DNA of 64,000 nucleotides from positions 1,302,001 to 1,366,000 of the forward strand of contig CP053031.1 in the NCBI GenBank assembly GCA_021496505.1, in the 5' to 3' direction. The notes below the pieces were generated by a model. It was given only the letters and a program-made list of their open reading frames with translations. It was not told the origin of the DNA and ran no database searches. A program made the translations under genes and the position numbers. Below are positions 16,396 through 24,445 of this stretch, one piece after another. Every line of letters starts with the position of its first letter. The stretch's first letter is position 1. This DNA is from Thermoleophilia bacterium SCSIO 60948 (lineage in GTDB: Bacteria; Actinomycetota; Thermoleophilia; Solirubrobacterales; 70-9).

Positions 16396-17604
16396 TCAGT
16401 CCGTCGCCTTCGCGAGGTTCACCCGGCCGAAGCCGTACTCGGGATCGCGGCCGGCCGGGCCGAGGTCGTCGACCGAGCCACGCAGCTCGGCGACGATGCC
16501 CGCGGCGCTCAGGCCGGGGTTCTCACCCGCGATCACGGCCGCGACGCCGGCGACGTGGGGGGTGGCCATCGAGGTGCCGGAGATCGTGTTGTAGGCGCCG
16601 TCGTTCCAGGTCGAGGTGATGTCGACGCCGGGCGCGGCGATCTCGACGTCGGCGTTGGCGTTCGAGAACGAGGCTCGCTGATCGGCCTCGTCGGTCGCCG
16701 CGACCGAGACGACGTCGTCATAGGCGGCGGGGTAGTTCAGGGTGCCGTCACCGTCGTTGCCGGCCGCCGCGATCAGGGCCGACCCGTTGCCGCCGTCCCA
16801 CGCGTAGTCGACCGCGTCGGAGAGGGTCTGCGAGTCACCACCGCCGAGGCTCATCGAGATGACCTTGGCGTCCTTGTCGGCGAGGTAGGTGATGCAGTTG
16901 GCGACGTCGGCGGTCGAGCCTGAGCCGAGCGCGCCACCGAGCGCCTTGCAGATCGCAAGCGGCGAGTTGAACGACACGCCGGCGACGCCGACGCCGTTGT
17001 CGGCCTTCGCCGCGATCGTGCCGGCGACGTGAGTCCCGTGCCCGTTGTCATCGGCGCACGAGCCCTCCTGGATCGTTCCGGAGAAGATCGGCAGCAGGCC
17101 CTGCGAGCGGGCGCAGTCGGTCACCTGGCCGAGGTCCTCATGTGAGCCGAGGATGCCGGTGTCGACGATGCCGACCTTGACGCCACCGGTAGCGGGGAAC
17201 GTACCGAGGCCGGCGTTGTCCCAGCCGGTCGGCGCGGCGATCTTCTCCAGCCCGTAGAGATCGCCGAAAAGCGGATCGTTCGGCGTCGCCTCGGCGCGAA
17301 GCGTCCTGTTCGGCTCCGCGTAGGCGACGGCGTCGGACTGCGCGACCCGGGCGGCCACCGCGGCGGCGTCGCCGTCGACGGCGACGACCTCGGCGCCGAG
17401 CCTGCGGACCTGGCCGACGGTCTCACCGAGGCCGAGGCGCTCGGTCAGCTTCGAGACGGCCGTCGAGGAGGCGGAGTCCTCGTACTTGACGATGATCGAG
17501 TCGCTCGCCGAGGCGGCCGCGGGAGCGAGGAGCGCGACCAGTGCGGCGAGGAGCGTCGCCAGAGGCGCGAGCGAGCGCATGGGACGCCGTAGGTGGCGGT
17601 TCAA
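16396..17604 (-). CDS. secreted subtilisin-like serine protease (S8 family)
   Basis: 402 residues. A signal peptide covers about residues 1-35 (basic start, LATLLAALVALLAP, AAASAS). Residues 37-110 (IIVKYED ... AVAYAEPNRTL) are an I9-type propeptide acting as chaperone and inhibitor. The catalytic triad is visible: Asp in VGIVDTGI, His in NGHGTHVAGT, Ser in GTSMATPHVAG; the oxyanion Asn is in AAAGNDGD. Four cysteines in the catalytic domain could form disulfides. The TTG at 17604 has AAAGGA upstream and gives a good signal peptide; the ATG at 17580 is an alternative eight residues later. An exported general protease is the likely role. Confidence 0.93.
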   Translation of the reverse strand: MNRHLRRPMRSLAPLATLLAALVALLAPAAASASDSIIVKYEDSASSTAVSKLTERLGLGETVGQVRRLGAEVVAVDGDAAAVAARVAQSDAVAYAEPNRTLRAEATPNDPLFGDLYGLEKIAAPTGWDNAGLGTFPATGGVKVGIVDTGILGSHEDLGQVTDCARSQGLLPIFSGTIQEGSCADDNGHGTHVAGTIAAKADNGVGVAGVSFNSPLAICKALGGALGSGSTADVANCITYLADKDAKVISMSLGGGDSQTLSDAVDYAWDGGNGSALIAAAGNDGDGTLNYPAAYDDVVSVAATDEADQRASFSNANADVEIAAPGVDITSTWNDGAYNTISGTSMATPHVAGVAAVIAGENPGLSAAGIVAELRGSVDDLGPAGRDPEYGFGRVNLAKATD

Positions 17605-17704
17605 GGGGGCTTCCTTTCGTCCTGTTCTGGGTCTCTCCGACCTGCGGACCGGCCGCGCGAAGCCCCCCTCGCGCCCGATCGAGCTCACCTGAGGTGTGTG
17701 AGCG

Positions 17705-17752
17705 GAACGTGAGCGTCAGGTTAGCAAGAGATCGTGACGGAGTGTCACGTTC
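17705..17752. promoter_or_regulatory. nested inverted repeats between subtilase and YczE-like genes
   Basis: GAACGTGA at 17705-17712 is matched by TCACGTTC at 17745-17752, and inside the right part CGTGAC-N5-GTCACG forms a perfect repeat at 17733-17749. The block lies in the 181-base divergent interval, next to a minus-strand TAACCT that could be the subtilase -10. It is a candidate operator. Confidence 0.45.
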
Positions 17753-17785
17753 GGGTTCACCGGGTTGAGGGCAGGATTCGTTGCG

Positions 17786-18454
17786 ATGTCCGAGCCGCTC
17801 GCCACGCCCGTCGTCGCCGAGCGCGCACGTTCCCCGGCCGCCGCCGAGCTCAGCCGTTGGCGTGCGTCCCCGGCGCGTGCGGCGGTCCTGTTCGCGGGCC
17901 TGTGGGTGTTCGGCACGGGGGAGGCGCTGCTCGTCCTCTCCGCACTCGGCAACTCGCCTTGGACGGTCTTCGCGCAGGGGGCGGCGGAGCGAACCGGACT
18001 GTCGATCGGCGTCCTGACGATCCTGATCGGAGCGCTGGTCGTGCTGCTGTGGTGGCCGCTTCGCCAGCGACCCGGCCTCGGCACGATCGCGAACGTCATC
18101 CTCGTCGGCGTCGCGATCGATGTGACGCTCGCGCTGCTCGAGCCGCCGGACGCGCTCGGCCTGCGGAGCTTCGCGATGCTCGGCGGGATCGCGCTCGTCG
18201 CGCTCGGCAGCGGGCTCTACCTGGGCACAGCGCTCGGGCCCGGGCCGCGTGACGGACTGATGACCGGGCTCCATCGCGTCAGCGGCCGGCCGATCTTCCT
18301 CGTCCGGGCGGTGATCGAGTTGTCGGTACTCGCGGCCGGGGTCGCGCTGGGCGGCACCGCCGGGCTCGGCACCGTGCTCTTCGCGCTGCTGATCGGCCCC
18401 GGCGTCCAGCTCGCGCTCCGGTTGCTGAGCCGCGTGCCGTCGGTCGATCTCTGA
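17786..18454 (+). CDS. YczE/YitT-like integral membrane protein
   Basis: 222 residues with about five membrane segments (for example AAVLFAGLWVFGTGEALLVLSAL, LTILIGALVVLLWWPL, GTIANVILVGVAIDVTLALL, MLGGIALVALGSGLYLG). The segment GTALGPGPRDGLMTGLHR between helices is a hallmark of the YczE family, which has no firmly assigned transport function. The ATG at 17786 follows CAGGAT by 8 bases. It is divergent from the subtilase and ends 8 bases before the convergent metallo-beta-lactamase-fold gene. Confidence 0.85.
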   Translation: MSEPLATPVVAERARSPAAAELSRWRASPARAAVLFAGLWVFGTGEALLVLSALGNSPWTVFAQGAAERTGLSIGVLTILIGALVVLLWWPLRQRPGLGTIANVILVGVAIDVTLALLEPPDALGLRSFAMLGGIALVALGSGLYLGTALGPGPRDGLMTGLHRVSGRPIFLVRAVIELSVLAAGVALGGTAGLGTVLFALLIGPGVQLALRLLSRVPSVDL

Positions 18455-18462
18455 ACGCCGGG

Positions 18463-19215
18463 TCAGCCGCCTCGGACCTTCGCCAGGTTGGAGTCGTGGA
18501 TCGCGACGACCCAGTCGGCCTCGAGGCGGGCGTCGGTGGGTTCGGTCCCGCCTCGCAGCGCTTCGACGTACGCGCGCTCGGCCTCGAATCGCGCCCCCAC
18601 CTCGTCGCCGCGGGCGACACCCCCGTGACCGGGGATCAGTACCTCGGCGCGCTCGACCGCCGGCTCGAGTCGTTCGAGCGCCGTCTCGAACGCGGCGAGC
18701 TGATCGTTCTGGAATGGGTCGAAGATCGGGACGAGTATGTCCGAGAGCGTGTCGCCGGCGATCAGGACGCCGCGGTCGGTCAGCAGCACCGCCGCATGCC
18801 CGACGCAGTGAGCGGAGTGCTCGGTCAGCTCACCGGGAACGGGCCCGCCGCCGTCGGGCAGCGGTTCGACCAGACCGACGAGCTCGAGCGGTGCCGCGGT
18901 CGCCGCCTCGGCCGTCCCCTCGCGTTGCTGCTCGATCGTCTCGGCGGCAAAGCGTGCGCCCTCGCCGGTCGCGTAGCGCGGGGCATCGCCGAAACGGCTG
19001 TGCCAGAGGAGGTGGTCGAAATGCGGATGTGTCGAGAACCCGGCGATGACCGGCCGACCGATCCGCTCGATCTCGTCGGCGAGCGACTCGAGCTCCGCGC
19101 CGTGGATCCCGGGGTCGATCAGGATCAGCCCGTCGTCGACGCTGACGATCGTCGAATTCGTCCACACCCATTCGCTCTGGCGCACCCAGACGCCGTCGGC
19201 CACCTGTTCGAGCAT
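18463..19215 (-). CDS. MBL-fold metallo-hydrolase
   Basis: 250 residues with the full metallo-beta-lactamase signature: STHPHFDHLLW (HxHxDH), His in EHSAHCVGHAAVLL, Asp in LIAGDTLSDIL and His in VLIPGHGG. The first 40 residues are a beta-sheet start (MLEQVADGVWVRQSEWVWTNST) with the two Trp often seen in the quinoprotein-relay-like/glyoxalase-II-like members. The substrate is unknown. Start at ATG 19215; a GTG one codon earlier is possible. The frame is open much further upstream through the tRNA gene, which is an artefact of GC-rich sequence. Confidence 0.87.
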   Translation of the reverse strand: MLEQVADGVWVRQSEWVWTNSTIVSVDDGLILIDPGIHGAELESLADEIERIGRPVIAGFSTHPHFDHLLWHSRFGDAPRYATGEGARFAAETIEQQREGTAEAATAAPLELVGLVEPLPDGGGPVPGELTEHSAHCVGHAAVLLTDRGVLIAGDTLSDILVPIFDPFQNDQLAAFETALERLEPAVERAEVLIPGHGGVARGDEVGARFEAERAYVEALRGGTEPTDARLEADWVVAIHDSNLAKVRGG

Positions 19216-19351
19216 CACCGGAGTGTGACCGATGCTCGAGCGGGCGACGAGATGGGGCCGTCTCCGCGGTCGGGCGCGAGCGAACCGCCGGCCGGCGGCG
19301 GATTCGCAGGGCGCGGTCCGGTGCTCCGACCCGCGCCAGAGGCACGTCGCA

Positions 19352-19425
19352 AGCGGCTGATGGGATTCGAACCCACGACCTTCTGCATGGCAAGCAGACG
19401 CTCTAGCCAGCTGAGCTACAGCCGC
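19352..19425 (-). tRNA. tRNA-Gly (anticodon GCC)
   Basis: Seven-base acceptor stem GCGGCTG pairs with CAGCCGC, discriminator U. The D arm GCTC...GAGC, anticodon stem TCTGC/GCAGA with loop TTGCCAT, and T arm with TTCGAAT are complete. No CCA is encoded. A TAGACT box lies 11 bases upstream and overlaps the stop codon of the preceding permease gene. Confidence 0.95.
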
Positions 19426-19436
19426 GCGAGCGGCGG

Positions 19437-19442
19437 AGTCTA
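19437..19442 (-). promoter_or_regulatory. -10 box (TAGACT) for tRNA-Gly
   Basis: Minus-strand TAGACT; its first three bases are the TAG stop codon of the metal permease gene ending at 19440. It ends 11 bases before the mature tRNA. Confidence 0.65.
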
Positions 19443-20303
19443 ACCGGGGCCGGCCGGCCCGGGGGGGCGTGCGCGGCGAATCTGGGTGGTCGCGCTCAGC
19501 ACCAGCCCGTCGGCCAGCGCGGCGAGGACGTAGATCACGATCGCCGACAGCGCGATCGCCGCGCCGGCCGCGACGTCGAGATAGAAGCTCGCGTAGAGCC
19601 CGGCGACCCCGGAGAGGATCGCCAGCGCCGTGGAGATCGCGACCGCGCCCCCCAGGCGACGGCTGAGCCGCAGCGCAGCGGCTGCGGGCGCGACGATCAG
19701 CGCGACGACGAGCAGGTTGCCGAGCGCAGTGACCGCGACGAGCGTGGTTGCGGCGAGCAGTCCGAGCAGGGCGAGCTCGATGCGCCCCGGGGGAGCTCCG
19801 AGGCTGCGGGCGGCGGCGGGGTCGAAACCGGCGATCGCGAGACCTCGTGCGGACCCGGCCAGCCCGAGTGCGATCAGTGCGACGAGCGCCCCCGTCGCGA
19901 TCAGGTCCTGCGATGTCACGCTGAGCGGGTCTCCGAACAGGATCTCCCCGAGGCGAAGCGGCGCGGCGGGGGAGAGGGCGAGCAGTCCGCCGAGCCCGAA
20001 CAGGAACGTGACCGTGACGGCGACCGCGCCGTCGGTCGAGATCCCGGAGAGGCGCCTGGCCGAAGCGATCGCGAGCGCCGCCAGGGCGAGCCCGGCGACC
20101 CCGCCCAGCCCGAGCGGGATGCCGAGCAGGGCGGCGAGGACGAGTCCCGGGAGCATCCCGTGCGCGATCGACTCGGCCGCGTAGGAGTAGCGATGGAGAA
20201 CGACCCAGACCCCGAGCGGCCCGCATGCGATCCCGAGCAGCACGACCTCGACCAGCGCCCGCTGGGTCAGCGCCGCGGAGAAGGGGTCTGTCAGCCAGTC
20301 CAT
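19440..20303 (-). CDS. metal ABC transporter permease (ZnuB/MntB family), second copy
   Basis: 287 residues with about eight hydrophobic segments. Family traits include ALVEVVLLGIACGPLGVWVVLHRYSYAAESIAHGMLPGLVLA near the start and DPLSVTSQDLI in the middle; the C-terminal half carries the DVAAGAAIALSAIVIYVLAAL helix. It is the last gene of a three-gene run permease-ATPase-permease and starts 10 bases after the ATPase stop. Substrate is probably Zn or Mn, inferred from the divergent Fur-family gene. No substrate-binding protein is encoded next to it. Confidence 0.88.
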   Translation of the reverse strand: MDWLTDPFSAALTQRALVEVVLLGIACGPLGVWVVLHRYSYAAESIAHGMLPGLVLAALLGIPLGLGGVAGLALAALAIASARRLSGISTDGAVAVTVTFLFGLGGLLALSPAAPLRLGEILFGDPLSVTSQDLIATGALVALIALGLAGSARGLAIAGFDPAAARSLGAPPGRIELALLGLLAATTLVAVTALGNLLVVALIVAPAAAALRLSRRLGGAVAISTALAILSGVAGLYASFYLDVAAGAAIALSAIVIYVLAALADGLVLSATTQIRRARPPGPAGPG

Positions 20304-20312
20304 CCGGCGCCC

Positions 20313-21068
20313 TCAGTGCCGATGCGCGGCGTGGCCGGAGACCCGCGCGGTCTCGCCGCTCGGAAGGACGACGATCTCGGCTCCGTAGAGGCGTTCGAGG
20401 GTCGGCGCCGTCATGACGCTCGCCGGCTCGCCGAAGGCGACCTGCTCGCGATTGAGGCACAGGACGCGGTCGTAGCCCGCCGCGAGCTCCACATCGTGGG
20501 TGGAGACGAGAACCGCGGCGCCCTCGTCGCGGAGCTCTCCGAGAAGCGCCTCGATGCGCTCCGCCGAGGGCCTGTCGACACCGGAGAGTGGCTCGTCGAG
20601 AAGGATGACGCCGGCTCTCTGGGCGAGGGCGCGCGCGATCAGGACGCGCTGGCGCTGGCCACCCGACAGCGCCCCCCAGCTCGTTCGCGCCTCGGCCTCC
20701 ATTCCGACCCGTGCGAGGGCCTCGCGGGCGACCTCGCGCTCGCGCCGACCGATCGGGCGGTACCAGGGGACGCTCGCGTAGGTCCCCATCAGCGCGACGT
20801 CGAGCGCCCGGAGCGGGAAGTCGAGCCGCGAGCGCTCGCCCTGCGGCACGTAGGCGACCGGGCGCTGGACCTCGAGCCTGCCGGAGACCTCGGGCAGCTC
20901 CCCGAGCAGAGCGCGGAAGAGGGTCGTCTTGCCGCCGCCGTTCGGACCGAGGATCGCGAGCGAGGACCCGGCGGGCACGGTGAAGTCGAGGCCCTTGATC
21001 ACCGGCCGGCCACGCGCGTAGCCGGCGCCGACGCCACTCGCGACGACGGGCGCTCCCGCGGCGCTCAC
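20313..21068 (-). CDS. metal ABC transporter ATP-binding protein (ZnuC/MntA type)
   Basis: 251 residues. Walker A GPNGGGKTT, Q-loop AYVPQGERSRLDFPL, signature LSGGQRQRVLIARAL, Walker B VILLDEPLSGVD and H-loop LVSTHDVELA are all present, so it should be an active ATPase. The Q-loop and FPLRALDVALMGTY segments match the Zn/Mn family. The C-terminal end is His-containing (SGHAAHRH), perhaps a metal-sensing tail. GTG at 21068 overlaps the upstream permease stop by four bases, showing translational coupling. Confidence 0.92.
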   Translation of the reverse strand: MSAAGAPVVASGVGAGYARGRPVIKGLDFTVPAGSSLAILGPNGGGKTTLFRALLGELPEVSGRLEVQRPVAYVPQGERSRLDFPLRALDVALMGTYASVPWYRPIGRREREVAREALARVGMEAEARTSWGALSGGQRQRVLIARALAQRAGVILLDEPLSGVDRPSAERIEALLGELRDEGAAVLVSTHDVELAAGYDRVLCLNREQVAFGEPASVMTAPTLERLYGAEIVVLPSGETARVSGHAAHRH

Positions 21069-21898
21069 GCTGCACCCGCGGCCGCGGCGGAACGGTCGGT
21101 CCCGCGAACACCCCGAAACACGCAGGCGGCGGCGAAGACCACACCGCCGATCACGGCGATCGTTCCACCGGGCGGCGCGTCGAGGTAGAAGGCGGCGATC
21201 AGCCCACCCAGACCCTCGGCGAGAGCCAGCAGGGCGGTGGCGAGGGCGAGTCCGGCGGTCGACCTGGCGAACGGCAGCACGGTCAGCGCCGGCACGACCA
21301 TGATCGCGCTGACGAGCAGCGCGCCGACGGCGTCGACCGCCGCGACGACTGCGACGCAGACCGCGACGAGCAGGACCGCGCCGTCGCGCCGGGGCGAGCC
21401 GACGAGGCTGCGGGCCGAGAGCGGGTCGAAGCCGGCGACGAGCCAGCGACGTCTGAGGACGAGCCACGCCACGACGCAGATCGCCAGCGCCGCGGCGCTC
21501 GCGACCAGCTCCGGCGTATCGATCGCGAGCAGCGATCCGAACAGGAGCTGATCGACGCCGGCGCCCGAGCCGAAGACGTCGCTCGCCAGGACGATTCCGG
21601 CGGCGAGCGCGAGAACCAGCGCGACCGCTGTCCGGGCGTCCGAGCCGAGACGGCGGCCCTGCGTCACGGCGGTGAAGCCGAGGCTCGTCGCGAGTGCTCC
21701 GACCGGCGCAGGGATGCCGAGCGGTGCCGCCAGGACCACCCCGGGGAAGGTCGCCGCACCCGCGCCGTGGGCGAGGAAGGCGAGGCCGCGTAGGGCTATC
21801 TGGCTTCCGATCAGACCGGCGAGCGCGGCGAGGATGGCGATCTCGAGCGCCGCCGTCTGCATGAACGGCAACGAGAAGACGTCGACGGGCCCGATCAC
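21065..21898 (-). CDS. metal ABC transporter permease (ZnuB/MntB family), first copy
   Basis: 277 residues, about eight membrane segments. The first helices (LPFMQTAALEIAILAALAGLIGSQIALRGLAFLAHGAGAATFPGVVLA) and AGVDQLLFGSLLAIDTPEL match the family. It differs clearly from the other permease of this run, so a heterodimeric channel is possible. GTG at 21898 lies 9 bases after a TAGGCC box on the minus strand which borders the Fur-type palindrome at 21915-21934. It is the first gene of the transporter operon. Confidence 0.88.
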   Translation of the reverse strand: MIGPVDVFSLPFMQTAALEIAILAALAGLIGSQIALRGLAFLAHGAGAATFPGVVLAAPLGIPAPVGALATSLGFTAVTQGRRLGSDARTAVALVLALAAGIVLASDVFGSGAGVDQLLFGSLLAIDTPELVASAAALAICVVAWLVLRRRWLVAGFDPLSARSLVGSPRRDGAVLLVAVCVAVVAAVDAVGALLVSAIMVVPALTVLPFARSTAGLALATALLALAEGLGGLIAAFYLDAPPGGTIAVIGGVVFAAACVFRGVRGTDRSAAAAGAA

Positions 21899-21914
21899 GA
21901 TGGCCCGGGCCTAA

Positions 21915-21934
21915 GCTGAGATTGCGTTCTCAGC
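21915..21934. promoter_or_regulatory. 7-6-7 palindrome, candidate Fur/Zur operator
   Basis: GCTGAGA-N6-TCTCAGC, a perfect 7-base inverted repeat in the 38-base interval between the divergent metal transporter and Fur-family genes. It abuts the -10-like sequence of the transporter. Position and symmetry fit autoregulation and transporter repression by the neighbouring regulator. Confidence 0.65.
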
Positions 21935-21936
21935 AG

Positions 21937-22422
21937 ATGCACGACCCGACCCACAACCCCTGTCACGTTCCCGCCGGCGAGTGGAGCGAGCTTGCGCGAG
22001 CCCAGCTCGCGGAGGCCGGCTACCGGTCGAGTCGGCCGCGCGCCGAGGTGATCGACCTCGTCGCCGAGCAGGAGTGCGTCCGCACGGCGGCCGAGATCGC
22101 CGACGAGCTGAGGGTCCGCGGCACCGGGATCGGCACCGCGACCGTCTACAGAACCCTCGAGGCGCTCGAGGAGCTCAAGCTGCTCCAGCGGCTCGACCTC
22201 GGCGGTGGCTCGGCGCGCTACGAGCCGGCGTTCCCCGATCGCGAGCATCATCACCACCACCTCGTCTGCGAGGCATGCGGCGTCGTGACGCCGTTCGAGG
22301 ACGACGAGCTCGAGCGTGCGATCGAGTCGCTGGCACGGCGCATGCCGCACCGCGTCGGCGAGCACGAGGTGATCCTCAGGGGCCGATGCCCGGCCTGCGC
22401 CGAGCTCACGCCGGCGAACTGA
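21937..22422 (+). CDS. Fur family metalloregulator (probably Zur-like)
   Basis: 161 residues. The winged-helix N-terminal domain has AGYRSSRPRAEVIDLVAEQECVRTAAEIADEL and TATVYRTLEALEELKLLQRLD, the recognition-helix signature. The metal domain has DREHHHHHLVCEACGVVTPF and CPAC, giving the two CxxC pairs of the structural zinc site. Zur rather than Fur or Mur is inferred from the divergent Zn/Mn-type ABC genes; sequence alone does not settle it. The ATG at 21937 follows the operator palindrome directly. Confidence 0.9.
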   Translation: MHDPTHNPCHVPAGEWSELARAQLAEAGYRSSRPRAEVIDLVAEQECVRTAAEIADELRVRGTGIGTATVYRTLEALEELKLLQRLDLGGGSARYEPAFPDREHHHHHLVCEACGVVTPFEDDELERAIESLARRMPHRVGEHEVILRGRCPACAELTPAN

Positions 22423-22523
22423 TAACGGTTCCCAACAAGACGGGCTGAGAGTAGCGGTGCCGCGTTGCGCGGCGCGGGCGCAACTTGGACCGAGTCCTCG
22501 GCGACCTACTGGTGTGGGGAGCG

Positions 22524-24188
22524 ATGGACGCCGCCGACACCGCACCACCCGAGGAGACGCCCGACCTCTTCGGCGCCTATCCGCGCCTGAGCGAGGCGCA
22601 GCTCGCGGTGCTCGACTCGATCGGCACGCGGCGCCCGACCGAGGCCGGGGAGGTCCTCTACGAGGAGGGCGACGAGGACGTCGACTTCTTCGTCATCGCC
22701 GCCGGCAAGGTCGAGGTCGTCGGGACCTCCGGTCAGGAGCGGCGCGCGCTGGGGGTCCACGGACCGGGCCGGTTCCTGGGCGAGCTCGGCCTGCTCGCCG
22801 GGCAGCCGGCCTTCACCGGCGCGGTCGTCCGCGAGGCGGGGGAGGTGATCGCGGTCCCGCACGACGACCTGCGCTCACTGGTGGCCGCCGATGCCTCGCT
22901 CGGCGACGTCATCTTCCGAGCCTTCCTGTTTCGCCGCTGGATGCTGATCGGAGTGGGCACCGGCGTCCAGATCATCGGCTCGCGCTATTCGCCGGAGACC
23001 CGGCGTCTTCGCGACCTCTGCGCGCGCAACCGCATCCCGCACGCCTGGCTCGATCTCGACCGCGACCCCTCGGTCGAGGGCCTGTTGCGCAGGCTCGGCG
23101 TCGAGCCGACCGAGACGCCGATCGTGATCTGGCGCGGCAGGGACGTGCTGCGCAACCCCTCCGATGCCGAGCTGGCCGAGCGACTCGGTCTCGGCGTGCC
23201 GGACGCCACGCGGGCGTCGCACGACCTGGTCGTCGTCGGTGCCGGTCCCGCCGGGCTCGCCGCAGCCGTCTTCGGTGCGTCCGAGGGTCTCGACACGGTC
23301 GTTCTCGACGCCGTCGCGACCGGCGGCCAGGCTGGGACCACCTCACGGATCGAGAACTATCCGGGGTTCCCGACGGGCATCTCCGGCGGCGAGCTCGCCG
23401 AGCGCGCGGTGATCCAGGCCGAGCGTTTCGGGGCGCTGTTCGCGATCCCGGCCCGCGCGAGCGGTCTCGACTCGAGCGATGGTCAGCATCTGATCCACCT
23501 CGACGACGGCTCGGAGCTGCTCGCGCGGACCGTCGTCATCGCCACCGGTATGCGATACCGCAAGCTCGGGATCGACCGTCTCGAGAGGCTCGAGGGGCCG
23601 AGCATCTACTACGCCGCGACGATGGTCGAGGCGCGACTGTGCGCCGGCGACCCCGTCGTCATCGTCGGTGGGGGCAACTCCGCCGGGCAGGCCGCCGAGT
23701 TCCTGTGCAAGCACGTGCCCGAGGTCAACCTCGTGGTCCGAGAGTCGACGCTGGCCGAGAACATGTCGCGCTACCTGAGCGACCGGGTCGAGCGCAACCC
23801 CAAGGTCGCGCTGATGCTCTCGAGCGAGGTGCGTGAGCTCGAGGGTGAGGACGCGCTCGAGGGCGTCGTGGTCGAGCACACCGACTCCGGAGAGCGCGAG
23901 CGGATCGCCGCTCGGGCGATGTTCGTGTTCATCGGCGGCGAGCCGCAGACGGACTGGCTCCGCGGTGAGATCGCACTGACCGAGCGCGGCTACGTGGCCA
24001 CCGGGTCCGAGGTCGGGCGCGCGACGGCCCAGGAGACGAGCACGGAGGGGGTCTTTGCGGCCGGCGACGTCCGCGAGGGCGCGGTGAACCGCGTCGCCTC
24101 CGCGGTCGGCGAGGGCACGGTGGCGATACGCCTCGTCCACTCGCATCTCGAACGGCGCGACGGCTCGCGCCAACCCGGTCAGACGTAG
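22524..24188 (+). CDS. cNMP-binding, glutaredoxin-like, thioredoxin-reductase-like fusion protein
   Basis: 554 residues in three parts. Residues 20-130 form a cyclic-nucleotide-binding domain (EGDEDVDFFVIAAGKVEVVG, GRFLGELGLLAGQP, TGAVVREAGEVIAV). Residues 140-222 look like a glutaredoxin fold whose CxxC position reads SRYSPE, without cysteine. Residues 234-550 are an FAD/NAD(P)H pyridine nucleotide oxidoreductase (GAGPAG at 239-244, TGGQAGTTSRIENYPGFP, VGGGNSAGQAA at 381-391, VFAAGDVRE). The redox CxxC of thioredoxin reductases is replaced by YYAATM near 362-367, so it cannot be a standard thioredoxin reductase. The ATG at 22524 has GGGGAG just before it. It ends overlapping the convergent UBP zinc finger gene by 10 bases. 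Confidence 0.88.
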   Translation: MDAADTAPPEETPDLFGAYPRLSEAQLAVLDSIGTRRPTEAGEVLYEEGDEDVDFFVIAAGKVEVVGTSGQERRALGVHGPGRFLGELGLLAGQPAFTGAVVREAGEVIAVPHDDLRSLVAADASLGDVIFRAFLFRRWMLIGVGTGVQIIGSRYSPETRRLRDLCARNRIPHAWLDLDRDPSVEGLLRRLGVEPTETPIVIWRGRDVLRNPSDAELAERLGLGVPDATRASHDLVVVGAGPAGLAAAVFGASEGLDTVVLDAVATGGQAGTTSRIENYPGFPTGISGGELAERAVIQAERFGALFAIPARASGLDSSDGQHLIHLDDGSELLARTVVIATGMRYRKLGIDRLERLEGPSIYYAATMVEARLCAGDPVVIVGGGNSAGQAAEFLCKHVPEVNLVVRESTLAENMSRYLSDRVERNPKVALMLSSEVRELEGEDALEGVVVEHTDSGERERIAARAMFVFIGGEPQTDWLRGEIALTERGYVATGSEVGRATAQETSTEGVFAAGDVREGAVNRVASAVGEGTVAIRLVHSHLERRDGSRQPGQT

Positions 24189-24445
24189 GTCTCGTCGACG
24201 AAGCACCAGCGCCAGTCCTCGCCCGGCTCGAACGACTGCGCGATCGGATGCCCCACGGCGAGGGCGTGGGCGCGGGCGTGGCGATTGGGCGAGGAGTCGC
24301 AGCAGCCGACGTGGCCGCAGCTGAGGCAGACGCGCAGGTGCACCCAGGGCGAGCCGATGCGCAGGCACTCCTCGCAGCCGGCCGTCGTATGAGGGGTGAC
24401 GGGCCTGATCATCCGCACGTGGGGGCAGGAGGTCGGGAGGACCAT
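24179..24445 (-). CDS. UBP-type zinc finger protein
   Basis: 88 residues made almost wholly of a UBP-type (ZnF-UBP) finger: CPH near residue 7, GCEECLRIG, VCLSCGHVGCCDSSPNRHARAHALAVGHPIA and the closing EDWRWCFVDE. In eukaryotic deubiquitinases this fold grips the free C-terminal Gly-Gly of ubiquitin; the bacterial role is not known to me. The ATG at 24445 shares one base with the upstream stop (TGATG), so it is coupled to the unknown gene and through it to clpB. It converges on the FAD oxidoreductase with a 10-base overlap. Confidence 0.88.
   Translation of the reverse strand: MVLPTSCPHVRMIRPVTPHTTAGCEECLRIGSPWVHLRVCLSCGHVGCCDSSPNRHARAHALAVGHPIAQSFEPGEDWRWCFVDETYV

Noticed and set aside
18463-21144. 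One very long minus-strand frame covering the MBL gene, the tRNA-Gly and the ABC genes
   Set aside because: It runs through a complete tRNA and through three clearly identified genes in other frames; only its last 250 residues (MBL protein) are real.
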